DNA of 64,000 nt from Candidatus Saccharimonadota bacterium (GTDB taxonomy: Bacteria > Patescibacteriota > Saccharimonadia > Saccharimonadales > Saccharimonadaceae). Under the pieces are notes generated by a model. That model searched no databases. It was not told where the DNA came from and was given only the letters and a program-made list of their open reading frames with translations. Each line of letters begins with the position of its first letter. Positions within the stretch are counted from its first letter, which is position 1. The stretch spans positions 1 to 64,000 of the forward strand of contig JAFWIF010000035.1 in assembly GCA_017514975.1 (NCBI GenBank). The letters run 5' to 3'. Below are positions 34,968-43,284 of the stretch, in pieces. Position numbers and translations under genes: made by a program.

Positions 34968-36143
34968 ATGCAACATTTTAGACTAGCAACATCATATCAT
35001 CTGCGCGTAATTTTTGCCTTTTTCGTGGCGCTTTCTATCGCACTGGGCGGCTACGCAACGACTTGCCGCGCATCTGGGGGGGGGATTACTTATTACGCGA
35101 CGCGCTTTGAACAGGAAAATGGCACAGGTACCACTGTTTATTTTGCAGTGATTAAAGCCGGCGCGGCGGGCGCACCCCGTCTCGGTATTGCATCGCAAAA
35201 ATGTTGCGCTATTGACGACCACAGTCTACATCAAACCCCTACCGCAATGGCGCAAGCTTACGATGCTCAGCTGGCGGTCAATATGGGGCGTACCGGCTAT
35301 AAGCATACGCAGTTTAATAACGGCCACTTTCTCGTACCCGACCCTACTACCGATTACCATGCGAGCGTTACGCAGTATACGAATCGTTACGACGAAGGTT
35401 ATACCCTTTATCTAACCAAGGGCGCCAACCCGCAACTCAAGGCCATTAAAAACGATACGTCTAGTAGCATCACGAACGACACGCTTACGCGTGAGGCCGA
35501 ATGGGCAATCGGCAGTTATTTTCCAGTTTATGCGGAAGGGCATTTGTATAGTGCCTCCGAGCGCAACTTAGACGACGAGTCGGAAGCTTACCTTACGCAG
35601 CGACACCCGCGCACTTTTATCGGTCAGTACAAAAATGGCGACTATTTCGTTGGGGTTGCTGAGGGGCGTAACGATCCTGCTAGTGCCAACTACGATTCGT
35701 CGCGTGCGGTCGAGATGGGACTGAATCTTGAAGAGATTTACCAGTATTCTGTATCTCAAAGTGCTATTCTAAATATCAATTCGCCGATTCGCTTCCTATT
35801 CAACGGCGACGGTGGCGGCAGTTCTGGATTTATCTATGATGGCCAAAAAATTAACCGCGCCTACGATGATAATGGCGCGACCGAGCGTTCCCTCGCGAAT
35901 ATTTTATATTGGCCTCGTCAAACCGCATCGCCCATCTCTGACGACAACGTCGCGTCGCCTGTCGTGGATGATGTCGCTAACTCCAACCTTGATCCTGCGA
36001 ACGATGCGGACGATTCGTCGCTTCCGTCACTAGAAAACCCTAAAACCGGTGACGGTAGCCTGGTCGCTTTTGCGATCCCGTTCATGGTGTTCTGTTTGGT
36101 CTTTGCTGGCCTTTTTGCTCGTAGCCGTTTCCATAGACGCTAA
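34968..36143 (+). CDS. Surface phosphodiester glycosidase-like protein (NAGPA), poly-G in frame
   Basis: A 391-aa secreted protein. Signal peptide with LRVIFAFFVALSIALGG, then SGGG encoded by nine G (codons 37-39), in frame in this copy. The C-terminal half has the NAGPA (phosphodiester glycosidase) signature: FLFNGDGGGSSGFIYDG followed by an ERSLAN motif. Such enzymes remove sugars linked through phosphodiesters, so capsular or teichoic-acid glycan on a neighbour cell is a candidate substrate. The tail is ENPKTGD, helix, FHRR, as in two other surface genes here. One G gained or lost gives an early stop. The start at 34968 lacks an SD sequence. Confidence 0.8.
   Translation: MQHFRLATSYHLRVIFAFFVALSIALGGYATTCRASGGGITYYATRFEQENGTGTTVYFAVIKAGAAGAPRLGIASQKCCAIDDHSLHQTPTAMAQAYDAQLAVNMGRTGYKHTQFNNGHFLVPDPTTDYHASVTQYTNRYDEGYTLYLTKGANPQLKAIKNDTSSSITNDTLTREAEWAIGSYFPVYAEGHLYSASERNLDDESEAYLTQRHPRTFIGQYKNGDYFVGVAEGRNDPASANYDSSRAVEMGLNLEEIYQYSVSQSAILNINSPIRFLFNGDGGGSSGFIYDGQKINRAYDDNGATERSLANILYWPRQTASPISDDNVASPVVDDVANSNLDPANDADDSSLPSLENPKTGDGSLVAFAIPFMVFCLVFAGLFARSRFHRR
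35076..35084 (+). repeat. Poly-G tract (9 G), contingency-type
   Basis: Nine consecutive G as codons 37-39 of the NAGPA-like gene; one of two such tracts in the window. Confidence 0.85.
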
Positions 36144-36228
36144 AATATGCTATAATCAAACCAAGCTTCGTCGCATTCATTCGATAAAAGCGTTATTTTC
36201 GTATGCTAGCGAGGATGCATCGTATTTT

Positions 36229-36318
36229 GCGCCTGTGGTGGAATTGGTAGACACGCTACCTTGAGGTGGTAGTGGCCATTTTAGTGCTGTGCTAGTTCGA
36301 GTCTAGTCAGGCGCACCA
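36229..36318 (+). tRNA. tRNA-Leu (GAG)
   Basis: Acceptor GCGCCTG (36229-36235) pairs with CAGGCGC (36308-36314); long variable arm typical of Leu; anticodon stem CTACC/GGTAG with loop TTGAGGT, anticodon GAG; T-loop TTCGAGT. CCA is encoded (36316-36318). Confidence 0.95.
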
Positions 36319-36405
36319 TTATTGACAGAAAGCGATTCAAGTAAAGTCTTAAAGGGCTCATTCCGGAGAAAACGGGCTCTTTTTTGTTGTCAATTTCAAT
36401 GTTCG

Positions 36406-36443
36406 TGATCGTTTGATCAATGCCATGATCGTCTGGTCAACGC
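36406..36443 (+). repeat. Tandem 18-nt direct repeat upstream of alaS
   Basis: TGATCGTTTGATCAATGC (36406-36423) and TGATCGTCTGGTCAACGC (36426-36443) match at 15 of 18 positions and repeat every 20 nt, about two helix turns, which suggests a protein-binding site. The spacer from the tRNA to alaS (36319-36524) otherwise shows nothing recognisable. Confidence 0.5.
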
Positions 36444-36511
36444 TTGCCTCGCAACATTTTATGACCTAACCTTCTATTATACCACAAACGGCATAAAAAG
36501 TCAAGTTATGC

Positions 36512-36517
36512 TAAAAT
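36512..36517 (+). promoter_or_regulatory. Extended -10 box, alaS
   Basis: TGCTAAAAT, 7 nt before the ATG. Confidence 0.7.
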
Positions 36518-36524
36518 ATCCCTT

Positions 36525-38468
36525 ATGAATGCCAATCAAATACGCCAAAAATATCTCGAATTCATGAAACAAAAGGGGCATGCTCATATTCAGCCCGCTC
36601 CTCTCGTCCTCGAAAACGACCCCACTACCTTGTTTACTGGCTCAGGGATGCAGCCGCTTTTGCCTTACTTGCTCGGGAAACAGCACGAAGAAGGGCGTCG
36701 CTTAACCGATTCTCAGCCCTGTCTGCGCCTTCAGGATATTGATGATGTAGGCGATCCTCGCCATACGACTGTTTTTGAAATGCTCGGCAACTGGTCTCTT
36801 GGCGATTATTTTAAAGAGGAGCAGATCCGCAACTTTTTTACATTCTTGACTCAAGAGATTGGCCTCGATCCACACAAGCTTTACGTGACTTGCTTTATTG
36901 GTAATGAAAAGTACGGGATTCCGCGCGATGATGAAGCAGCTCAAATTTGGCAAAAGGTCTTCAAAGAGGCCGGCATTGACGCAAAAATTGCCGAGATTGA
37001 TACAGCCGAAAATGGCGCAAAGCGCGGCATCAAGCCAGGAGAACATATCTTCTTTTATAACGACAAAGAGAACTGGTGGAGTCGCGGCGGAGCAATCGAA
37101 GAGACACCGATAGGCGATCCGTGCGGCCCAGATTCCGAAGTTTTTTACGACTTTGGCGCCGACCGTCAGGATGAAAAGATTTACGGCAAGGCGCATCCCG
37201 CCTCTGACGGCGCGCGTTTTATGGAAATTGGCAATCAAGTCTTTATGCAATATCGCCGCAAGGAAGATGGCACCTTTGAAGAACTCGAAAACAAAAACGT
37301 TGATTTTGGTGGTGGCCTTGAGCGTATCGCTGCGGCTAGTATTGATTCGTACGACGTCTTCGAGATTTCGCTCCTCAAGCCAATCATCAACCGCCTCGTC
37401 AAGTTGTCCGACAAAAGCTACGCAAGTCACACTGCCGAAATGCGCATAATCGCCGACCATCTACGTGGCGCCTATCTTCTTGCTGCGCAAGGTCTTGCCC
37501 CCTCCAATAAGCAACAAGGCTATGCCTTGCGTCGCCTTATTCGTCGCGCAGTCCTAAAGGCTCTTAATCTTGGCATAGAAGACAATTTCTTGGCGGAGAT
37601 TGTTCCTATTATCGCGGAAAATTACAATGATTTGCCGGATAGTATTTTAACGACACGCGACCGCGTCCTCCATGTTCTCGGCAACGAGGAGCAGGCATTT
37701 CGTAAAACCCTTCGTCGTGGCATGAAAGAGCTCGCGAAGATGGCTCAACAGGGCTTAACTGGCCGCGAGTTATTTATGCTTCAAGATACTTACGGTTTCC
37801 CGCTCGAGATTTCGGTTGAAGAAGTAAAACGTCAAAATATATCACTGAGCGCCTCGTGGCAAGAAGAATTTGACACTGCTTTGAGCGAACAGCGCGAGCG
37901 CAGCAAAACCGCTAGCAAGGGTATGTTCAAGGGCGGCCTCGAGGATCACGGCGAGCAGGCCACTAAATATCACACCGCAACACATCTGTTACTCGCCGCC
38001 TTACAGCAACATGTCGATTCCAATATTGGACAACAGGGAAGCAATATCACCGCCGAACGGATGCGTTTTGACTTCAATCTTGACCATAAATTGACCCCTG
38101 AAGAACGGCAAGCGGTCGAAGACCAAGTCAACGCTTGGATCAAGGACGATTATACGGTACAGTATCACGAGTTTGATAAAAACTATGCCAAAACGACCCT
38201 GAAGGCCGAAGGTCAATTTTGGGACAAATACCCCGCAAAGCTTCGCGTCTATACGATTGCCCCTAAGGCATATTTTGACAGCCATCCAGTCCAGGATAAG
38301 GTTGTGCAGAAGCCGCTTGCGCCGCGCAGCTCGCATTCTGCGCCTATCTCTGTCGAGGTATGTGGTGGACCCCACGTAGAACATACGGGAGTCCTCGGTC
38401 ATTTTAAGATTAAAAAGGAAGAAGCGAGTTCTGCTGGCGTGCGTCGCATCAAGGCTATTTTAGAATAG
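36525..38468 (+). CDS. alaS: Alanyl-tRNA synthetase, short form without C-Ala domain
   Basis: Charges tRNA-Ala and edits mischarged Ser/Gly. Class II catalytic domain (residues 1-230; motif 2 region DDVGDPRHTTVFEMLGNWSL and GGGLERIAAA), tRNA-recognition helices, and an editing domain with the zinc ligands HTATHLLLAALQQH (HxxxH) and VCGGPHVEHTG. The protein ends just after editing at residue 647; most bacterial AlaRS are about 870 aa with a C-terminal C-Ala oligomerisation domain, which is absent. The editing domain also appears compact. The leaderless-type promoter and tandem repeat upstream are described separately. Confidence 0.96.
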   Translation: MNANQIRQKYLEFMKQKGHAHIQPAPLVLENDPTTLFTGSGMQPLLPYLLGKQHEEGRRLTDSQPCLRLQDIDDVGDPRHTTVFEMLGNWSLGDYFKEEQIRNFFTFLTQEIGLDPHKLYVTCFIGNEKYGIPRDDEAAQIWQKVFKEAGIDAKIAEIDTAENGAKRGIKPGEHIFFYNDKENWWSRGGAIEETPIGDPCGPDSEVFYDFGADRQDEKIYGKAHPASDGARFMEIGNQVFMQYRRKEDGTFEELENKNVDFGGGLERIAAASIDSYDVFEISLLKPIINRLVKLSDKSYASHTAEMRIIADHLRGAYLLAAQGLAPSNKQQGYALRRLIRRAVLKALNLGIEDNFLAEIVPIIAENYNDLPDSILTTRDRVLHVLGNEEQAFRKTLRRGMKELAKMAQQGLTGRELFMLQDTYGFPLEISVEEVKRQNISLSASWQEEFDTALSEQRERSKTASKGMFKGGLEDHGEQATKYHTATHLLLAALQQHVDSNIGQQGSNITAERMRFDFNLDHKLTPEERQAVEDQVNAWIKDDYTVQYHEFDKNYAKTTLKAEGQFWDKYPAKLRVYTIAPKAYFDSHPVQDKVVQKPLAPRSSHSAPISVEVCGGPHVEHTGVLGHFKIKKEEASSAGVRRIKAILE

Positions 38469-38495
38469 GCGACCTTGCCGTAGTATTATATATGC

Positions 38496-38501
38496 TATAA
38501 T
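38496..38501 (+). promoter_or_regulatory. Extended -10 box, ftsA
   Basis: TGCTATAAT, 6 nt before the ATG. Confidence 0.72.
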
Positions 38502-38507
38502 TAATTC

Positions 38508-39809
38508 ATGAGCATTTTCTCTCGTGCATTGCCTGCGCTAGGTAAGGATTCCAGTTCTTCGTCGTCGCGTACTTCGCGTGGCAAAAATCCCGATGATTTT
38601 CTTTTAGCTTTAGATATTGGCACCGAATACGTCAAGGCACTTATTGCGCGCAAAGGAAAAGGTAGCCTGAAAATCGTCGGCGTCGGCAAGGCGCACGAAG
38701 CTCCGACCAATATGTTCTCTGGTGCAATCGCAGATATTGCCGGCGTAGCCAAAACTTGCGAAGAAGCTCTCGTGAAAGCTGAAGAGATGGCCGGTGTTCG
38801 CGCGCAGGAGGTTGTAGTGGGCATTGCCGGCGAACTGATTAAGGGCAATACTGCGTCTATCAAATATCGCCGCGCTAACGCTAGTAAGCCAATCACCGAT
38901 TCAGAGATGGAAACGATTATCGAGCGCGTCCAACAGCGCGCAGGCGAACGCGCGCGTCGCGAAGTGGCGATCGAGACTAATAATCCCGACGTTGAAGTGC
39001 GCCTAATAAACTCCGCTCTCGTTTCGTTGCGTATTGACGGTTATAAAGTATCCAATCCGATCGGCTTCAAGGGCAAAGAAGTAATCGTGCAGATTTATAC
39101 GGCTTTCGCGCCGCTAGTTCATATTTCCGCCATCGAGCGTGTTTGCGATGAATTACAGTTGGATCTAGTTACTGTCGCCGTTGAGCCTTTTGCGGTTTGC
39201 CGCGCTTGTCTAGGCGACGATATCGAGTCTAATTTTTCTGGTATCGTGATTGATGTTGGTGGCGGTACGACCGACGTTGCAATTGTCGATGACGGTGGCG
39301 TCGAAGGAACTAAGATGTTTTCTATCGGTGGGCGCTCGTTTACACATCAAGTCGCAGAGCGTCTCGGTCTTAGTTTTGCTGACGCCGAGAAACTTAAATT
39401 ACTCGCTGACAATCCCGACATGAAGGCAAGCATACGCAAAAAATTCGAAGCTGCCATTGAGCGCAATCTCGAGGTTTGGCAGTCTGGCGTCGAGCTCGCA
39501 ATTGAAGAGTTTGATCAGTTGGAAACTTTGCCAGGGCAGGTATTACTTTGTGGTGGCGGCGCAAGTCTTGGTGCGATCCCTGAACTCTTAGCGACGGGCG
39601 ACTGGTATAAGTCCTTGCCGTTTTCGCGTCGACCTGTCGTTAGTCTTATCGATCCAGACGATATTGATGGCGTAGTGAACGAGACTGACCGCGATCTCGA
39701 TCATACTTTCGTGACCGCGATGGGTCTCCTGCGCGTCGGTATCGATACTCTTATTGGCGCCGACGATACATCGATTCGCGCAAAGCTCGCCCGTTTACTT
39801 AAGAACTAA
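38508..39809 (+). CDS. ftsA: Cell division protein FtsA
   Basis: Actin-like protein that tethers FtsZ to the membrane. After a Ser-rich N-terminal leader (about 30 residues) come the phosphate-1 motif LLALDIGTEYVKAL, the FtsA-type VVVGIAGELIKGN, the phosphate-2 motif GIVIDVGGGTTDVAI and the adenosine motif VLLCGGGASLGAIPEL. Length 433 aa fits FtsA better than PilM. The C-terminus (AKLARLLKN) could be the amphipathic membrane helix. ftsZ, which usually follows, is not here; instead a convergent gene overlaps the 3' end by 11 nt. Confidence 0.9.
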   Translation: MSIFSRALPALGKDSSSSSSRTSRGKNPDDFLLALDIGTEYVKALIARKGKGSLKIVGVGKAHEAPTNMFSGAIADIAGVAKTCEEALVKAEEMAGVRAQEVVVGIAGELIKGNTASIKYRRANASKPITDSEMETIIERVQQRAGERARREVAIETNNPDVEVRLINSALVSLRIDGYKVSNPIGFKGKEVIVQIYTAFAPLVHISAIERVCDELQLDLVTVAVEPFAVCRACLGDDIESNFSGIVIDVGGGTTDVAIVDDGGVEGTKMFSIGGRSFTHQVAERLGLSFADAEKLKLLADNPDMKASIRKKFEAAIERNLEVWQSGVELAIEEFDQLETLPGQVLLCGGGASLGAIPELLATGDWYKSLPFSRRPVVSLIDPDDIDGVVNETDRDLDHTFVTAMGLLRVGIDTLIGADDTSIRAKLARLLKN

Positions 39810-40518
39810 TTTCTATCCAAGTACCAGGTTTTTGCTTGCCGAGACTATATCTTCCAAAGTTGGTGCGATGTAGTTTAGTAACTGTGTAGCCTAAAGCAGC
39901 AAAGGTGCGTCTTATTTGACGATTTCGGCCCTCGCTCATCTCAACTCGCCATTTTTTGTCGTTGTCATCTTTTAGTCGTGTCAGCCCTAATTTGCTAACT
40001 CCATCACCGATTTCTACTCCAAAATCCGCAATCATTTGTCTATGCAATGGCGCTAGAGCTTTGTCTAGCTCGACCTCGTAAATTTTATTTTTTTGATAGC
40101 TTGGGTGTGTCATGCGGTTGGCAAAGTTACCGTCATCGCTCAATAAAATCAATCCAGATGAATCTTTATCAAGACGCCCAACGCTCTTAAGATGTCTCAT
40201 CTCTTTTGGCAACAACTCAAAAATTGTTGGCGCATCGCCTTGTCGTCTTCTACTACATACATATCCGACCGGCTTATTTAGCTGATAATACGAAAACCGT
40301 TGACGTAGAGCGAGCGCATTGCCGTTTACCTTCACTTGGTCCTTGTCGCACTCTATCTTCGCACCCAACTGAGCGACTTGATCGTTTATTGATACTTTCT
40401 TAGCAGCTATCATTTCATCGGCCTCTCGCCTAGATATCCCAAGATGAAACGCCAAAAACTTATTCAGGCGCTCTTTTTGACCTGAATCATCCGTAGCTTC
40501 GATAGGCCTACCTGACAT
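39799..40518 (-). CDS. Pseudouridine synthase, RsuA/RluB family
   Basis: Isomerises a uridine in rRNA. An S4 RNA-binding domain (about residues 15-65; ERLNKFLAFHLGISRREADE) precedes the catalytic domain with the Asp in SVGRLDKDSSGLILL and the C-terminal RNRQIRRTFAALGY. Family features do not tell 16S (RsuA) from 23S (RluB) targets. 239 aa, normal. It ends inside the convergent ftsA gene, and starts 3 nt after the stop of the response-regulator gene's transcript direction, so it is likely the last gene of the histidine kinase-response regulator operon. Confidence 0.92.
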   Translation of the reverse strand: MSGRPIEATDDSGQKERLNKFLAFHLGISRREADEMIAAKKVSINDQVAQLGAKIECDKDQVKVNGNALALRQRFSYYQLNKPVGYVCSRRRQGDAPTIFELLPKEMRHLKSVGRLDKDSSGLILLSDDGNFANRMTHPSYQKNKIYEVELDKALAPLHRQMIADFGVEIGDGVSKLGLTRLKDDNDKKWRVEMSEGRNRQIRRTFAALGYTVTKLHRTNFGRYSLGKQKPGTWIEISS

Positions 40519-40521
40519 ATC

Positions 40522-41793
40522 CTACGCCTGCTGTTGTGGCGCGACTTGTGGCGGCACAGCTTGAGGCGGTGTAGCTTGGGGCATCTGTGCGACTGCTGTC
40601 GTTGGCGCCACTGGCTGAGCAACCACTGGCTGAGTGGCTACTGGCGCTTGTGGAATCGCTTGTGTAGGATTAGGCAAAACTGGCGCAACTTGCGGTGTAG
40701 CTGTGGCTGGTACGGCTTGCTGTGGCGCTGCTACTTGGGGTGGCGCAACGACCGGCTGCGCTACGGCTGGAGCCTGCTGCGTAATCGCCTGTTGTGGTAA
40801 TGTTTGAGCGGTGGCTGGTCCAGGATTTGCTACTGGTGGCACCGGCGTAGCTATAGGCGCTTGAGCTGCAATCGCTTGCGATGTGCTTGTTGCTACATTT
40901 GCCTGTACGGTTGCTGCTTCCTGTGCAGCACTCTGCATCGATGCGACTGCGGCGCTAGCTGCCCTTGCCTGTTCGAGCTCGCTTGGCGACTGCTGGACAG
41001 CTACTGCAGGGCTTGGTTGAGCAATAGTTGTTGTGGCTGCGGGTGTGGGCGCGGCTGGCTTGTCGATCTCGGACATATCTACCATACCCATCATTCCCCC
41101 TCCTTCATTCAGCGCTTCTTCCATCTTGCGCTGCATTTCTGCTCGTGCCTGATCGAGGCGCGGGTCGTTAATCGGCTGAATCACGCGTTCGCCACCAATC
41201 GATTGTCCGCTCTCGAAGCCTTCAGCTCCGGCCGGCATCACAGAGCCTGTCGTCGCAGAAGCTGCACCCGACATCGTTGGTGCCGCCGTCATCATACGAC
41301 CGTTTGCCTCGGCGGCCGGCTGCACATTTACTCTTTCTGCGACTCTTTCCGCAAAGTTCTGGTTATTTGCATTGTTGGCAATCGACGATACCATACCAAG
41401 ATAAGTCTGTGCGCTAGAGTTGGCTGAATCTCCAAGCACTTCATGCACTATCGCTACAACATCTTCTATGCCGACTTGCGACTTAACTACGTAGCGATCT
41501 GCGCCCAAGCTCTCTCCTCGTTGACGCTGATCTTCGCCCGATAGTGCCGTCATCATGATAATCTTCACGTTTGCTGTTTCTGGCGTTGAGCGCAGTATAT
41601 CCAGCATGTCAAAACCAGAGATTTTCGGCATCATCACGTCCGCGATAATCAAATCAGGTTTTTCTTGTACGGCCATCGCTAAGGCCTCTTCGCCGTCATC
41701 TGCCGATACGATATTGTAGCCCTCCGCGACCAACCTAACACTATATATTTCTCTCAAAGACTTATCGTCTTCAACTAACATTATCTTGGTCAT
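40522..41793 (-). CDS. Response regulator with long disordered Pro/Gln/Ala tail
   Basis: Receiver domain at residues 1-122: acidic pocket VEDD, phospho-acceptor Asp52 in LIIADVMMPKISG, Thr in MMTALSG and Lys in YVVKSQ. No DNA-binding output domain follows; instead about 300 residues of low-complexity sequence rich in Ala, Pro, Gln and Val (for example PQVAAPQQAVPATATPQVAP) run to the stop. Output may be through protein-protein contacts or a scaffold role. GGAG lies six bases before the start. It is 56 nt downstream of the histidine kinase and is surely its partner. Confidence 0.88.
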   Translation of the reverse strand: MTKIMLVEDDKSLREIYSVRLVAEGYNIVSADDGEEALAMAVQEKPDLIIADVMMPKISGFDMLDILRSTPETANVKIIMMTALSGEDQRQRGESLGADRYVVKSQVGIEDVVAIVHEVLGDSANSSAQTYLGMVSSIANNANNQNFAERVAERVNVQPAAEANGRMMTAAPTMSGAASATTGSVMPAGAEGFESGQSIGGERVIQPINDPRLDQARAEMQRKMEEALNEGGGMMGMVDMSEIDKPAAPTPAATTTIAQPSPAVAVQQSPSELEQARAASAAVASMQSAAQEAATVQANVATSTSQAIAAQAPIATPVPPVANPGPATAQTLPQQAITQQAPAVAQPVVAPPQVAAPQQAVPATATPQVAPVLPNPTQAIPQAPVATQPVVAQPVAPTTAVAQMPQATPPQAVPPQVAPQQQA

Positions 41794-41849
41794 ACTAACT
41801 CCATTCTATAATACTTATGCTTAAAAATCTAGATTTTAATATAAAATAT

Positions 41850-43214
41850 TTACGTTTGCGGCGGAGTTTTTACGGTCGTTCCGGCTGCTTGTGCAAACGC
41901 TTGCGCCTGTTGTTGTGCTGATTGCGTAGAGGCAGTGTTGCCTGCTTGTCCCATAATCGTCGCCTGTGCGACGCGGTTGTCATACAGGAAACGTTGTTGT
42001 TGATATTTTTCTTTTGAAAGTCTTGGCAAGATTACGATAAATTTTGAACCTTTACCGAGTTCGCTTTCAACCCAGATGCGCCCTCTCATCGCCTCGACGC
42101 GTTCTTTCACGAGATAAAGCCCAAGCCCCGTTCCGCCAATTTCGCGCGTATCCCGACTGTCTACCCGATAAAATTTTTGAAAAATATGATCCAACTCTTC
42201 GCTCGCAATCCCAATCCCTGTATCTTCGACGCAGATTTGCGCATTATGTTCATCAGCCCTCACGGTTACCGATATCCAGCCTGCTGGCGTATACTTAATT
42301 GCATTTTCGATTAAGTTATCGATTATTTCTCTCAGGAAGTCAGGGTCTACGCTCGCATAAATAAGCTGACTGAGATTTCTGCTACCTCCCAACTGGCGGT
42401 CAACGGTGCCGCTACCAAACTGATAGTCTAGCCCCTTTTCCTTGATACGAGGTAGTTGTCCCTCAGCAATATTTTTCACCATTTCAACGATATCGACTGG
42501 CTCAAATTGCGGCATCATCTTTCCATCGTCAAGTTTTGAGGTATCGAGCAAATCGCGAAATAGCCTACCGAGATGTCGCGATGCTTCGTGCGCTTTTTCG
42601 AGATAACTTAATGCTCTCGCGTCGACTGTCGCGGTCTGTGGATTCATCGCCAAGGCAAGATAACCTTCAATGCTCGCAACTGGCGTTCGCATCTCGTGGC
42701 TAGCAGTCGATATAAAATCACTTCGCTCTTGTTCGGCCTTTAGTTCCTGCGCTATGTCGCGAAAAGTGATAACGAGGCTCGGGTTGTCTTCTTCGGTTGG
42801 CGTAATGATTAACGAGACTGGCGTTATTCGATTGCTGTTGTCTGCCGCTGCTAGATCAAAATCCCTTGTTTCGGTAAAATCCGGCTTTGAGAAAGCGAGT
42901 GCGATTGGGTTTTTGTCTATCTCTAATCTATCGCCGTTTTTATCTAAAAGGTTGAAAATCGTGTCATAGTTCATTCCAATCATGTCACTTATTGCGACGC
43001 CAGTCAGTTTTGTGAGGGCAGGGTTCGCCAGCCGAATATTACGATCGGCGCCGATAATCGCAATCCCCTCATGAATCGACTTTAGGACTAGTTCGTTCAA
43101 GGCTTGTTCAGCTTCACGGCTCGCCGCATCATCCTTAATCGAGTTTGAGCTAATCATCGTCTTGCCATTGACGGGTTCTATTTTTGTTGTATTCTTTTTC
43201 CCAAAAAGCGCCAT
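41850..43214 (-). CDS. Cytosolic PAS-sensor histidine kinase
   Basis: Signal-transducing kinase. No transmembrane segment: a PAS domain (about 45-165; IGADRNIRLANPALTKLTGV), the HisKA dimerisation helix with the phospho-His in ISTASHEMRTPVASIEGYL, and the ATPase domain with N-box NLIENAIKYTPAG, G1 VEDTGIGIASEELD and G2 GGTGLGLYLVKE. The last 40 residues are Gln/Ala-rich and disordered. The ATG at 43214 sits nine bases after a TAAAAT box. An intracellular signal such as redox or metabolites is suggested by the PAS domain, but the ligand is unknown. Confidence 0.92.
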   Translation of the reverse strand: MALFGKKNTTKIEPVNGKTMISSNSIKDDAASREAEQALNELVLKSIHEGIAIIGADRNIRLANPALTKLTGVAISDMIGMNYDTIFNLLDKNGDRLEIDKNPIALAFSKPDFTETRDFDLAAADNSNRITPVSLIITPTEEDNPSLVITFRDIAQELKAEQERSDFISTASHEMRTPVASIEGYLALAMNPQTATVDARALSYLEKAHEASRHLGRLFRDLLDTSKLDDGKMMPQFEPVDIVEMVKNIAEGQLPRIKEKGLDYQFGSGTVDRQLGGSRNLSQLIYASVDPDFLREIIDNLIENAIKYTPAGWISVTVRADEHNAQICVEDTGIGIASEELDHIFQKFYRVDSRDTREIGGTGLGLYLVKERVEAMRGRIWVESELGKGSKFIVILPRLSKEKYQQQRFLYDNRVAQATIMGQAGNTASTQSAQQQAQAFAQAAGTTVKTPPQT

Positions 43215-43223
43215 TATTACCTA

Positions 43224-43229
43224 ATTTTA
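43224..43229 (-). promoter_or_regulatory. Extended -10 box, histidine kinase
   Basis: Minus strand TGATAAAAT, 9 nt before the ATG at 43214. Confidence 0.65.
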
Positions 43230-43271
43230 TCATAAGCTTTATTAAAATTTGCGCATATTTTTTGCTTCTTA

Positions 43272-43277
43272 TATAAT
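43272..43277 (+). promoter_or_regulatory. -10 box, 605-aa membrane protein
   Basis: TATAAT, 7 nt before the ATG at 43285; divergent from the kinase promoter. Confidence 0.68.
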
Positions 43278-43284
43278 ATAGCTT

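Noticed and set aside
36340-36390. Intrinsic terminator after tRNA-Leu(GAG)
   Set aside because: A T-run follows GGGCTC, but the expected GAGCCC arm is absent; only a 3-bp CCG/CGG stem can form.
36319-36524. T-box riboswitch upstream of alaS
   Set aside because: No T-box sequence, specifier loop or antiterminator is found; the repeated GGGCTC there is a direct, not inverted, repeat.
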